Made by a program: the position numbers and the translations under genes. A DNA stretch of 64,000 nt from Icerya purchasi. Lineage: Eukaryota > Arthropoda > Insecta > Hemiptera > Monophlebidae. The notes beneath the pieces were generated by a model, which made no database searches, was not told the DNA's origin, and was given only the letters and a program-made list of their open reading frames with translations. The first letter of the stretch is position 1. Each line of letters starts with the position of its first letter. Shown here piece after piece: positions 46,701-60,343 of this stretch. Location: NCBI GenBank assembly GCA_039619475.1, contig CM077115.1, positions 447,071,292 to 447,135,291 on the forward strand, written 5' to 3'.

Positions 46701-49700
46701 TCGAAAATTACCTTCCAGGCATTCAAAAATTATGAAAAAAATACCAAAGAAATTAGAAGAAATACTTGATTTTTTGACATCATTTCTGAAAACATTAAAA
46801 TTTCCTAAATCGATAGATAAACTATCCAAGCATATATTCACAAAGTTACAAATGTCAATTCAAAGTACTTTTGGAGATATAAAGCTGAATGAAAAGGAGG
46901 GTCGAGCGGGTGTAGTGCATTCAGCCAGGCTCAGGTGCTCTTTCCGACCTTGCCTCTTCTATTCCGTTAGAACAGTTATCCTTGCACGTGTTTCTACTTT
47001 GAGCTTCTATCAGCCAGGCTCATGTGCTCTCTCCGTCCTTCTATCTTCTACTTCGTGATAACAGTTATCTGTGCATGTGTTTTTGAAAAGCTCGGTGTTA
47101 AGAAGCGGCTAGCCGAAGATATCATAAAAAAGTTAAAAATTTATTGTGGCTTGGAAATTAGAAGAATCTGTCCAAGAAATGAAAAAATCTGTGATAGCAA
47201 TTGCTCAACAGACAACCCCCCCCCCCACGCCTCACGAATATTGTCCAACCGGAATCGATAGTTGGTGTGAATGGCGCAAAGCTGAATGCACCAATCAATA
47301 GTCTTTTGAGCATCCTGCTCGATTGATTGACGAAAAAATTGAGAAACACGTTCGCCTGATTTATGAAGAACTATCAAATGATAACCTTTTAACGAGATGT
47401 TTAAGCGGTCACATGCAAAATTTAACGAGTCGTTCAACTCACTGGTCTGGCGCATCAATCCGAAGCACTTGCATTCCGGTCAAAAAGTCGTTGAAATAGC
47501 CACCTACTTGGCTGTAGGAATGTTTAATAAAGAATATTCGGCGATTTTGAATACTATGCGGTTGCTGCATTAGAATATTGGCCAGCAATGCAAAATATTT
47601 GATGATACCGCCGACGCGCAACGGATCGAAAGAGAAAATAGGTGCCAGTCACTTAGTACCAATGGGACTCGTACGGCTTGTAGACTCGAACAAATGCGTC
47701 AGAATGAGTTATTTGAAGAAGCAGAAGGACTACTGTATGGACTAAGAACATAGCTGATTAGCCGATCATTAGCGTAAGAAAGAAAGATTTATATTTTCTG
47801 TTATTGAAAACTTTAAAACGCGTTTTCTCGAGTTTTCATTTTTTTGATTTTTCTGAATTGGCGGGGGCGATAGAAAAAAAAAAGCTATATTGACTTGAAC
47901 AAAAATTTATTCTCTTCAGTATTGAATTCTCTTCTACAAAATTGTTGAAAAAGTATTTTTAGAGATCTTTTACACAACATGAAATAACTTTTTTTTTTGT
48001 TGGAAAAGCACTTTTTTCTTTTCAAGCCTGAAAAAGTCATAATTTCTCAATTATTTTAACTTTTTTTTGATTCACACAGAAAAAAAAAGTGTAATAATTG
48101 GAAATTTATTTAGTTTTTATGTTTCTGACAAGAATTGCGAAATGCATCTTTCCGGCCAATTACGAACTATAGTAAGAAGACGTTCTAGGAAATGGTTCAT
48201 TGCTCTGTAGTTTATTATTATATCTACTTAATAAAAATTATTTACACACTTCAAATACGTAAGAAAATATACCCCAAAGTTCGGTGGGCTAAGTTGTTTT
48301 TTTCTTTTCCAAAAAAAAAAAAAGAAAAATCCCAAAAAAGAGCTTTTCTAGGTGTTCTAAAGCAGGATCCCCCTTAAGACATTTATCATACTGCGTCACG
48401 AGTTTATCGATACCCCGTCATGGTCAAATTGGCGGTGCATTTAGCGAAAAATTTTGTTACTGCCTCCATGACCTCTTCTATTATGAAACGTTTCCAGCCA
48501 GATCGCGTTTAAAATGGGTATAGCGTGAAAATCTGAAGGATCAGGCGAGCACAGTAGATGTGGAAATTCGTCCAAATTCGGGTTTTTGATTAACGTACAG
48601 ACGAGAACAGACGTATACGGTCGCGCATTATCGTGCAAACGCACAATCCCTCTAGACTGCAGGCCATGTTTCTTCCGATTAATCGCTCGATGAAGTGCCA
48701 CATGAATTTCATGGTAAGTGTACTGCATTTACATCCTTCTGCTTACGAAATTGTAACAGTTCGTACGCTCCCAGAAGACGATTGCGTAAACCAAGAATCC
48801 CGCGATAGTGTGTATTAATTGTATTATTTATCGACAAGCTTTGGCTTCCGAAATATTTCCACAGATTGGACTTAGCTATAAAGATCGTAAACTACATCAA
48901 GAGCAGCGCTTTGAACAGTCGATTATTTAGTTTACTTTGCGAGAATCTTGATTCTGATCACAGAATCCTTATATTCCACACAGAAAAGTACGCTGATTGT
49001 CTAAGGGGAACATGTTAGCTTGCCTTTATGAATTAAAAGAAGAAGCCATCCTCTTTTTTGAGTTCAATGATTTTTTGCAAATGTTCAACAATGAACAATT
49101 TCAATGGAGGTTGACCTATTTGACTGATATATGTTTAATGCCTTAAAGTAGCTAAACTTGAAGCTTCAGGGAAGAAACGGCATTGTAATAAGTAACTGTG
49201 ATCGTATTAAGGGGTTCATATCAAAGCTTCAACTTTAGAATCAAAGGTATCTGCTAAAAATGTAATATTTTTTTCTCGGCTATTCGTAGCAATTAAAAAA
49301 GTTGCACGAAGATTTGAAGGTTGAAATACAAACTCATTTGCAAGCGTTGGAAGAGATGAATTTCACCGATATACTATCAAGACATTCAAAATCATCATTA
49401 TGGCACATGACCGGAAACCCATTTGGTGTCTGTGTCTTACAATTACCACAAGAAGTCCAGGAAGATTTTCTAGAAATGAAGGCCGATTCGACCACGAAAG
49501 ATGACTTCCATCTCTTGACATTGGAGCAAATTTTGGATCAAACGATTCCCCTTGTTAATTCGAAAGTCGCCTCTCTTGCTTTGGGAACACTTATTCATTT
49601 TTCTTCGACTCACTTATGTGAAACAGGGTTTTCAGCTCTGGTTTTCAATTAAAACTAAGCAGCGGAATCATCTTGCTGTCGATAGCGACCTGACAATAGC

Positions 49701-52700
49701 TCTGGCAAAACTGAACCTCGAATCAACTAATGATGCAGAGCTTGCAAGCTCAAGTATCTCATTAGTACTCTAATTATAGTAAATTATTTCGATAAAAAAC
49801 GTTTGAAATTTGATTAAAGTTCATTTTCTATAACTTCGAATTAAAATAAATAAATGTCGTTAAAACAATGTGCGTTTTTTTTTTCTTTTTTAATGAAAAA
49901 ATTAAAGGAGGACATTAAAATGTTATTTATAATTCGGGGAGGCTTGACGAAAAAAAGGTTGGGAAACCTTGTTGTAGATGATAGCGGCCTGGTCTCTTCA
50001 ATTCTTCTTGAGTAACACTGGATCTTTTATTATTTGTACCTTTCTGTTTTTAATTATGCTGTGCTCTTCCTATTACTCACGCTCTTTTTTTCGTTTTTCA
50101 AATTATATTTATTAATTATATAAAACATACTGCATTATAATATGCCGTATATGTAGTGGCATATTGTTCCATATTTTGGTTCATAAACATAAACATTATA
50201 AAAATTACATAGTTGAACTATAATCGGATCTTTTCAAGATCATGATAAGGCTCTATTAGACTTTTGTTGTTAATGTATTTGAAGTTGGTAAATAATACTA
50301 GTAACTAAATGAATTTAATTAGTACAAAAGAAGTGGGGCATTAAAGATGACAAAGTTGTACCAAAAAAATATTCAAATTTCAGTTTAAAATTTATAGCGT
50401 GAAATAAAGAAAAATCGATTACTTAAATGTATATGTAGTAAACATTATTTCCTGTTTAAATAACGTTATGATTATTTCTTGTAATGCAGGTTATCCGCAA
50501 CAACGAAATGTAAAATCGATTACTGTAAATGAAAGAGATGTCGCTGTTAGTTTTATTTACGGTCATATACGAATTCTGATATTTGAGCATAAACAGAATA
50601 ATCCGCACCAGACGGATACAAAAATAGGTGTATATACCATTCATAAGTAAGATGTCGGTTGAATTCAAATATATAATATCTATTATTTGCCTATACATTT
50701 AGAATAAATTTACACCGTTTATCACACTAAAAAGTAAACGAATGTTAGAATTAGTGTTAAACCTTGCAGCATGAGCTGAAAATTATTACCATCTCAAGAG
50801 GTTAACGAGCACCATAATTTGGTCAGAATTCGTGAAGTACATATTAAAGAAATAATCCAAGAAAAACTTGGAAGAGAGAAAAGATTGAAAATTGTATTAC
50901 GAAATATGTGAAAATGTAGCAACAAATGAGTCACGTATTTTGTTTAAAATATATAAAAATTTGGCGAACAAATGAATTACGAATTTCGAAAAAAAAAAAC
51001 AAAACAAAACAGCATGGAAAGCGCAATAGAAAAGAGAATTATTACAGGATATTAAGTGGCTTGATCAGAAAAGAAAAAAAAAAAAAAAACATTTGAAAAA
51101 AAAGATAACGCTTACGTAGTATGCAGTATGAAACAATAAAAAGATAATGTAGTTGGAAAGTGAAAAAATATGATGAATGTAAACTATTATATACGTATAT
51201 ATATATATATATATATAGTATGTGAATAAAATTAAAAGACGTGTATTATAATTTTTTTTTAATTTTTATTATTAGAGGTTTTATTTAACGTCAAATTTTT
51301 TAAAAAATGAATGTATAGAGTAGTTGTTTTTGTTTTAATGTGTTATTCTGTTGCCACTTTTTTTATTGACAAATGTTCTAAAAAACGTATGACAAGAAAA
51401 TATTTAATTTTTATAGAATGGTATCTATCAAGAAAACCCATGTTTTGAGGTTAAGTAAAATTGGCCGCTTTGCACTGAACGTAGTTGATGACCTCGTGAT
51501 CGTCCACCACAAGCTTTCAAAAGTATATTATTATTTTTTTGTTTAATAACTTAATTTATTCATTAAAGATTATAATTAAGGGAGATTTCATGTAGCATTT
51601 TATGTATTAAAAATATATCACTCTTTTTTCCATCTTCTACCCGCCAAACTGTAGTCAAGTTAAGTAAAACATAAATTTCTGTTAACAATATAGTGATCGT
51701 TTTTTACTTTGTAATTGATAAAGGCCTCTTTACTTGGAAACCTATGTAAAATAAGTGTCTATTTACATTTAATACTTGTTGGTTCAGAGTAACTTTTATA
51801 TTCTATATTATTTTTATTAAAATATGGAATACTAATTTTAAAATATGTGAAATTGTATTAAAATTTAATTCTATTATTTCAGACGTCTACAATTTTTGAT
51901 ATTTGTTTATCCGGCATAGAAAGCAATACGTATTCTATACACGATCCTATTGTGGATGATCGATCAATGTCATTGCCATCAGATAAAACTGTGGAACTTT
52001 GTATCCTTTATGTAATATAATAATAATTTTGCGCTGCAATTATTAGTAACATTTTTTTAACGAAGAAGCAAACTTAGCTGAATACATTTTAAGCGGACGA
52101 GAGATTCCCCACGAGGTGTAATGTCACCGCGGACCCGTGTCCAACTGTTTCTAATCACTTCTCAAAAAAATCAATAATTTCAACGGTGACAAAAGAACTC
52201 AAAAAACTACACCTATATAGATATATATATATATATATATATATACCTTTTTTTTTTTTTCTGTTATTTTTTCCCCGCTCGACAGAGTGGACGACGTATA
52301 TAAAGCACTTTGCGGTTTAATAAACAAGAATATAAAGGGGAGAAAAAACAAAAAAACAAAAAAAAAACATGGCTATATATAACAAAAATGTTATTAAACG
52401 CGCCATTTTCACGCATGTATATACGAAAACTTTTGACCGCTAGATTACTGCTACGGCGAAGTAGAAGGGACAGCGATTAATAAAGCTATGTGCGATGAAC
52501 AGATAGAAAGTTCTCACAAGTACACGGTACACTTGTTGCTTTGTTTGATTTTAGCGGGATTTTTACAATTTTTCCTTCAGCTCAACGCTACTTGGTGGTA
52601 ACAACTCGGACGCACATGCCATGGACATATACATTAAACACTTCTCCGAACCACTCACTGATAGACATACAACTGGCGATCCTGCACGTACCAAAACTGC

Positions 52701-52811
52701 GGCAATGTACATTGTCTGACGATAACATACACTGCGATGATGCCGAGAAACCCGAAATTAAACAATGCTAACCGAACAATAATTTCTGACTCAAACATCG
52801 TCGAAAGATAG

Positions 52812-52846
<35 letters not shown>

Positions 52847-54938
52847 CTGTCACAGTATGTATACATGTATCATCTTCATTTCAGTCGTAATTCCCCTAAG
52901 GGATGTATTAATAATACAGATTTGGGTCTTTGGTGTCGTCATCTTTTAGAACGATTGTGAGTTAATTTATTTCATTAAATGCACATTATTTTATTTTTCG
53001 TTGCTGAGGCTGGACACGCACGTTTACGATGATCCATGGTGTCACGATACTTGAAGTGAGCAACCGACGATGAAGAAGAAGAAGAAGAAGAAGAAGAAGA
53101 TGGATGATCCACATTTCGGCCAAAATGTAATCGTAACCGATAGTAGGTTTCAGTCTCCGTTTCAAGTTAGGACTTTTATCGATTCAGTGATATCAATGAT
53201 GGATTTTAAACTTTTATTTGTATGTGTACTCGCCAAAGTCTCCATTACCATTACCGTTTAAGCGATTGTGTCGACCAGTGACATTCGCGTATCGACAGAC
53301 TGTATCAGAATGTTCAAATAAAAATTCTCGTTACTTTGTAATCATGCCTGTGTGTGTGTGAGTGTATATATATATATATATATATATATATCAATGTGTT
53401 TGTGAGCGAGCGCGCGCGCGCGTGTGAGAAAAGTATGTATATAAATATATATACACAGGGCGGATGTGTATAACGGGATTATTAAATTTCCAAACCGATT
53501 TATAGACGCTTCCTTTTAACTAAATACCTGCGGCATTTTACAGTTTTCAATACGTGAATTTTCGGTTTATTCCTTGCTTTTTACAATTGTAAGGAATTAC
53601 AAGTTCATTCTGTTCAGATTGTCAAAAATAATAATGAACGTTTATATTTCAATTCGGTTACTTATCGTGTAAGATATAACATTTTTGTAGTTTAACTTGG
53701 CGAATTATTCAATATTTAATGATGTCATTGTTGAATGTAAGCAAACATATTTCATTGTTAGCACGCTTAACTTAGTATATGACAGATTCAACGCATTGGG
53801 TTACTTTTCAACCGGATATAATTATTGATGTTGGAATCGGTTATTTTTGGTTGGTATAAGTACACTTATATACATGGGTGCTACATGGTGCCGTATTTAA
53901 ATGTTAATAATTTAGATAGTTAAAGCACCGTAATTGAAATATTAGCAGTATTTTATTTCAGCGTCATGCTTTAAATGGATCATCGGAAAGGCAATTACGT
54001 TACTGTGTTATATTTTCCTTTTTAAATGGACAGCGCGCTTGCTAAGAACTGTTTGTTATCCATTATGTGTAATAAAGTTCTTCGGCTATTTTACTGTTAT
54101 AGAGCGAGAAAGATGGACAAAGCGAGAAAGGCAACAAAAAGTTAACCATAAACTAAAAATAGAGAAAAACGGACACTTATACTTTTAGTAACTGCTATAT
54201 GCATTTAAGTGATTTGTGTTTTTGCGCAGATTTATAATTTTTTTGTAATTGCAATTACAAAAACAGTAAAATCACTCTTTAATAAGCATTTTCGCTTTCC
54301 TAGTAAACTTTTGTTCAGCCGCTAATTGTAAATCTAGGATAACTCGCGATAAATAAATTCCAATCGCTGCAAAGAGACGGACACGTTAAGTGTGTAAAGA
54401 TTACCGAACAATTTCGTTCCAGAACGGTTTATTTCAATAATCGGAATGATACCGGTGTGGACTTTAACATAACAGCGACGAGCGAGGTAGCAAAGTATTA
54501 ATGAAATATAACTTTGAAAATAAGAAAAAACAGTTAATGAAATAAAAATCAAATGTAACTCGCCGCGATTCATTATGGGAAAAGTGTTCTGGTCTTTTGC
54601 AACAAATGCCACTCACTTCTGAAATTTTATAAACGTTGAAAGTTGGAAGACAAATGTGTTTTAAGTATTTGCGGAATATTAGTAATACGATTATTAAAAG
54701 TGTAGAATATGATGATATAGAATGACGGTATGTATAAAATACAGGTTACGTAAGCTCTGCAGCTAATGGAGTCCTTCGGAGGTTATAGATGATTGCATTT
54801 ATGTTCTCACACGAAAAAATCAAGTAAATAAATAAAAGGCTGCACGAATGATGTATAAAAATAAATACGCTGTTTTGAATGAAAACTTAGTAATTCTAGA
54901 TTTCTTGTTATGAATCTATTACGAATTTATACGGATAT

Positions 54939-54986
<48 letters not shown>

Positions 54987-56841
54987 TTGCTATACAAATC
55001 GTGCAATAAATACGTATTTGTTAAATATTTTACGTGCTTTTATTGTACGGGTTTTTCAGTAATCATTTTTTTACAAATTTGTTTTTTCTAAATTGTCTAT
55101 TTAGGTGTTTAAAATTGAACCTGAACTGTTTTGTAAAATGTATGTCAGATAAATGTTTACTGATCGATTTTTTAATGTTACGACAAAATGGCAAAGAATA
55201 TATGATTAAGGTATTATTGTTATTATCATTATTAATTATCATTATTATTGTCACTATCATCATTACTACTTTAATGATTCTTTAAGAAATCTTTGCCTAA
55301 TTAAAAGCATATTATTGGTATGATTTTAAAAAAAAAAAAGCTAAACAAGTCCTTCACGTGTTATAATCATTGTTGTATATCATCGGAATTTTTCGTATAC
55401 AAATACACACTAAAGAAAAAGAAGACCTAATCGTCATGAAGATTTTATGAAACAACAATTGAATGTTCGTTTTAATGATAAATAAAAATAAATTTAAAAT
55501 TCATAAGTTAGAAATATTATTACAAATTATCACATACTTTAGGGTAATCATTTCTTACAAATTTTCAAAAAAAAAAAAAAAAGATATTTTTTTACAAAAA
55601 AATATATTGATTTCAAGATTTATTATAAAAATTGAATAAAAACGCACTAAAAAGTAAAAAATAATTATTCGATAAGAAAATATATTTCAGAGTGATATAT
55701 CCTATGTGGTGATATTATCGTAATTCTTATACAACACTGATACCTTAATTAGAGTCGGCATTAAATTCATATTACAATATCCGGGAACAATTTACTGAAA
55801 ATTTAATGGAGTTTTTAATTATTATTGTAATATGAATTTTATGCCTACTCTAGTAAGTATTAATGTTGTATATTAATTACGACAAGATCACCAATTAAGG
55901 TATATCACCCTGAAATATACTTTTTATCCAATAATTATCGTTTACTTTTTAGTGCATTTTTATTAAATTTTTGTAATAAATCTTCAAGTATCGGTATTTT
56001 TTTTTTTTTTTGGAAATAAAGATTTTATTTTACAATTTTTAGCATTATACTTGAATTTTTTTCTTGCTAAAAATCAACTTTTTTGTCACATTATTCTCCA
56101 TATTTTATGCTTTAAAGAAAAAAACGATTTCTTTATTTTGAACCGTATTTCCAAGGTAAAAACATCAAAAGCTCCATTTCCATGGTAATTTGGCAAATTG
56201 ATAGTATTTTAAATCAATCGCCTCCGTTATACTAATAAAAAATATGAAGAAAAAAAAATTATCTAAAGGGGCCACATTTTTTCACGTTCTTTGACAAATA
56301 CTCAATTTATGTTCACCGATTTTCATCAGGACTCACATGGTCTGAGTGGTACACTTTCTAATAGGCAAGCAGTAAAATCGGTCCATAGATGTAAATATGT
56401 TACACACGAAAAAACAAAAAAAAAAAAAAAAAAAAAAGAAAGGCGTACGCGACGAACATGTAACTTCCTTTTTGGTAGTCGGTAATTAATAAAAAACACG
56501 CAGGTCGCGCTAATTTGTCACAATATTTCTGCCTTATAAATTTTGAATTTTTTTATTTCGGATTTAATAATGAATAAAAAATAATTCGCTTATTTACCAT
56601 GTTAAATAAAAATTTTAAATTTTACGACGAAATAAATTTATTTATTGATGTTATATGGTGATTTTAAATGTTACGTAAACTAAAATACGCATTCAAAATT
56701 AAAACTTAGTGTACCGTATGCAGTTATAATTTTCGTATTTCGTGTGTATTATTGTTTTATTTTTAAATGTCTGTGAAGCTCATGAATACACTTGGATTCA
56801 TCTGTAAGTTCAAAATAAATCCCAGCAAGGCTCGATTACTA

Positions 56842-56895
<54 letters not shown>

Positions 56896-59800
56896 TGCTC
56901 ATATTATAAGTTTAAAACAGTGTTTTGTAGGTATATTTTGTTGTTTTTTTGTATAGGGAATAAATTCATTCATTTTTTATGCTTATCCAATTTGTTATTT
57001 ATTTTTATTTTATTTTATTTTTTTTAATATAGATTTTAATGACGTTGCTAAACGATACAAAAATTCAGTTAGCCGAGATGGGAAACATATTCAATCGACT
57101 AAATATTGCATATAAAAGTAAATTAGATGCAGATTTAAGTAATAAAATGGGAATACATTCATTTATATCGAATCCTTTGTCTGTGTACAAACCCTGGTTG
57201 CCGTTGAAAGTGATTTTGGAGCAGTCTGATGTATACAACAATATTTTATGTAAAATGGCCGACTGTCCTCCATCTTATTTACGTAAATATAAATAAATTT
57301 ATAATCCAATTTAGACCATAATTTTTTATATTCGGGAATTATGCTTCTGTTAATAAATTATGAATATAGGATTCTGTATAATAATTGTAAGAAAAACGCG
57401 CTTAGTTGTTTTTGTATACTTTTAATATATATATATATATAAACTCGGCCATTTTGGCCTCGCAAGGGGCTGTATCCCTTGACCCCTCTTGCTTTCATTT
57501 CTGTCTCTTTCTCTTCTATACTTTGTATAAAATGATCAAAATTTACAACGTAATTCTTACTGGCATCAACACAAAAAAAAAAAAACAACATAACCACAAA
57601 ACTCTTATTCTAACATTTAACTTTCATTATATAAAATTAAGACATTTTTTCGTTACATTTTTCGTTACATATTTCATTACATAAAATTGTGACATTTTTT
57701 AAATAACAATAACAAAAATCCTATAAAATATAACAAACGTTACATAAAATTGGGACATTTTGCGTTACATAAAATTGGGACATTTTGCGTTACATAAAAT
57801 TGGGACATTTTGCGTTACATAAAATTGGGACATTTTGCGTTACATAAAATTGGGACATTTTACGTTACATAAAATTGGGACATTTTGCGTTACATAAAAT
57901 TGGGACATTTTTTCGAATGGGGGGTAGCCTAAGAATTACGTTGTAATTAATACATATATATATACGCGCACATATATGCCACTGTGTATAAGACAATTTA
58001 AAAATGTTAAAAATAATTAAACGGAAACTAAACATCAGCTGAATGAATGTTTAATTTTAATATGTTTAGTTAATAAGCGTATATCATCAATGTAAATAGT
58101 AAACTATTAATAATTAGCTTTAATAAAACTAATTACAGGATTAGAAGAAAACAAAATTGGTTCGTTCTGTTTTCTAAAAAAAGTAAAATACTTGATTAAA
58201 ATCCAGTTCCAATCTTTTAATGGATTGGCTTTTACAGATCTACTATAACTGTTGTAACTACTTTTCGATTATTATAATCTTTCAAAAAGAATACTGGTAA
58301 ATTCAAAAATGAAATTACGTGGTTGTCTAAAGGTTTTTATTATTACCATTTTATTTATTTTATGTTTCCTTTTGCTTTTTTTGTTTCCTTAACTTCAAAT
58401 TTTCCGTATTTGTAAATTAATTTGGATTTTGATCTTAATTTCAACGCCATTTTCATCTTTATTTTTCATTTATTCTGTTCTATTTTTCGCTCTCATTGTG
58501 CAAGTTCTCAGTTTTATATAACTAGTTCAATATCAATGATAGAAATTTCGTTAATTTTGAAACGATTTTATTACTTTTTGCATTTCGAATTATTATTAAG
58601 AAGGTTATCGGAAATAAAAATTAAGTGATATCACCGCGGTTATTCGATAGTATTTTGTAAAATATATTCTTCATTTTTGTTGGTGGGGCAAATCCTTCAC
58701 TACTTCTAGTTATGTAGAGATGTATCAAGGGGAAAATCGGAAGAATCTGTTGGTGCGTTAGAAGCGATTAACTAAAAGTGGCTATTTAAATGGACGAAGA
58801 AAAGCGCAAAAAAATGCGCTTATTACACTGTCAGTGTAGGAAAATAGTTTAATTTGTTATGATCCGTTTTTTTTTTTTTTGCCAACGGTTGTTAGTATTT
58901 CTTGAATGTTAAAGAATCACTAAGACGATGAACTGACACAACCAATCAGAGTCGAACATTTAAACGACCAAGCACTGCTCTAGCCCGACATAAAATAACT
59001 AATACATTATGCGTACTTATTTTTCTAGCTGGACAGATGCATTATTTTCTTGATGCAGTAGAACGTGTGCTACTTTGCTTATTAATGCATCTTCATTTAT
59101 GGCAAACAGAAATCGAAATCGGCGGGGTTTATATTTACTTTTACCACATAGTATCCTGCTTTTGAAGAATTTTTTAATGTGTTAATAGAGGAACTTGACT
59201 TTTTTTAAAAAAAAATAAATAAATTTCTGAATGTATTTGTATTTTTTTTTAAAAGCTATTTTTCAATTTTTTACAGTTTTATTTTTAAACGTGAGACGTT
59301 TAAGCAACCATGCATTTGATCATTTTACAAAACTTTTACAACAATGTTAATTAACTTCTACTTTTTTCTTCCTTTCGCGTTAAAGTGGAGTCGTTTTTTT
59401 TTTGTTTTTTTTTTTTTTTTTTCACAAAAACATTTCCCCAATACCATATTTTCAATATTTTACTTTTGACGATCAAACAACCTGCTCCTCTCTCCGCTAA
59501 GTATGAGATGAAGTATAAACACATCTGACTGTTTTTCCGTGATACTATAGCCGCTGTAAATATCTTTAAAATATTTATTTCGTAATATTGTACAATTTTA
59601 TTTTCTATTTCTATAGAAATTTGTCACTAAGAACATTTTTATTAAAACAAAAAAAAAAAAGGATGGGTACCGGCAACTATCCGAATATTATATAAATAAA
59701 AATTATCTATGTATTTAACAAATTTTTATAAAAATCTTCAGACTAGATCCTAAGCTTTCCCAATGGTTGATTTCGATTTGATTTTTTTTCAATATATTTC

Positions 59801-60299
59801 TTTTGATAAGAAATGTCATCACGCCGCTTCATTTTCGCTGCTACGACTGAGCTATGCTATAAACATTTGAATGTTTGTTTGTTTTTTTTTGAAAAACGTG
59901 TAAATAGTGTACCGTTTTGGTTAATTAATTTGCGAAATTTACAGCGTGCTATTCCGTAAAAAGATATTCTCATTTCATAACAAAATACCTCTCTTACATA
60001 AACTGATATGTGCGTATATTTTTCATTTTTACTCTGTTGCGGATTGGGTGCTTTTGGCGCAATCGATCAATGATATTCTATTTGTAAATTGATTTTCGAT
60101 TTTATTCGTGTAATTCCGATCTCTTTGATATCGTCTTTTGCTCTAGCAGCTTTGTACGCTTCCTCGGCTGAAACTTAAAATTCCCTTGGTACGATTGAAA
60201 GATCAGTTCGAATCATTATCTTCTAATCTGTTGAATTGTCCCTATCACAGTATTTCCGTTAATTCCTTATATATTTAATTATTGTTATATATCCGGAAA

Positions 60300-60343
<44 letters not shown>

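Noticed and set aside
53070..53261. ORF starting with a lysine run
   Set aside because: It derives from a GAA microsatellite and continues without any recognisable motif inside RMC1 intron 8.
53854..53861. gtataagt as the RMC1 exon 9 donor
   Set aside because: It would shift the frame into a stop in exon 10, whereas TG|gttggt restores the ungapped conserved alignment.
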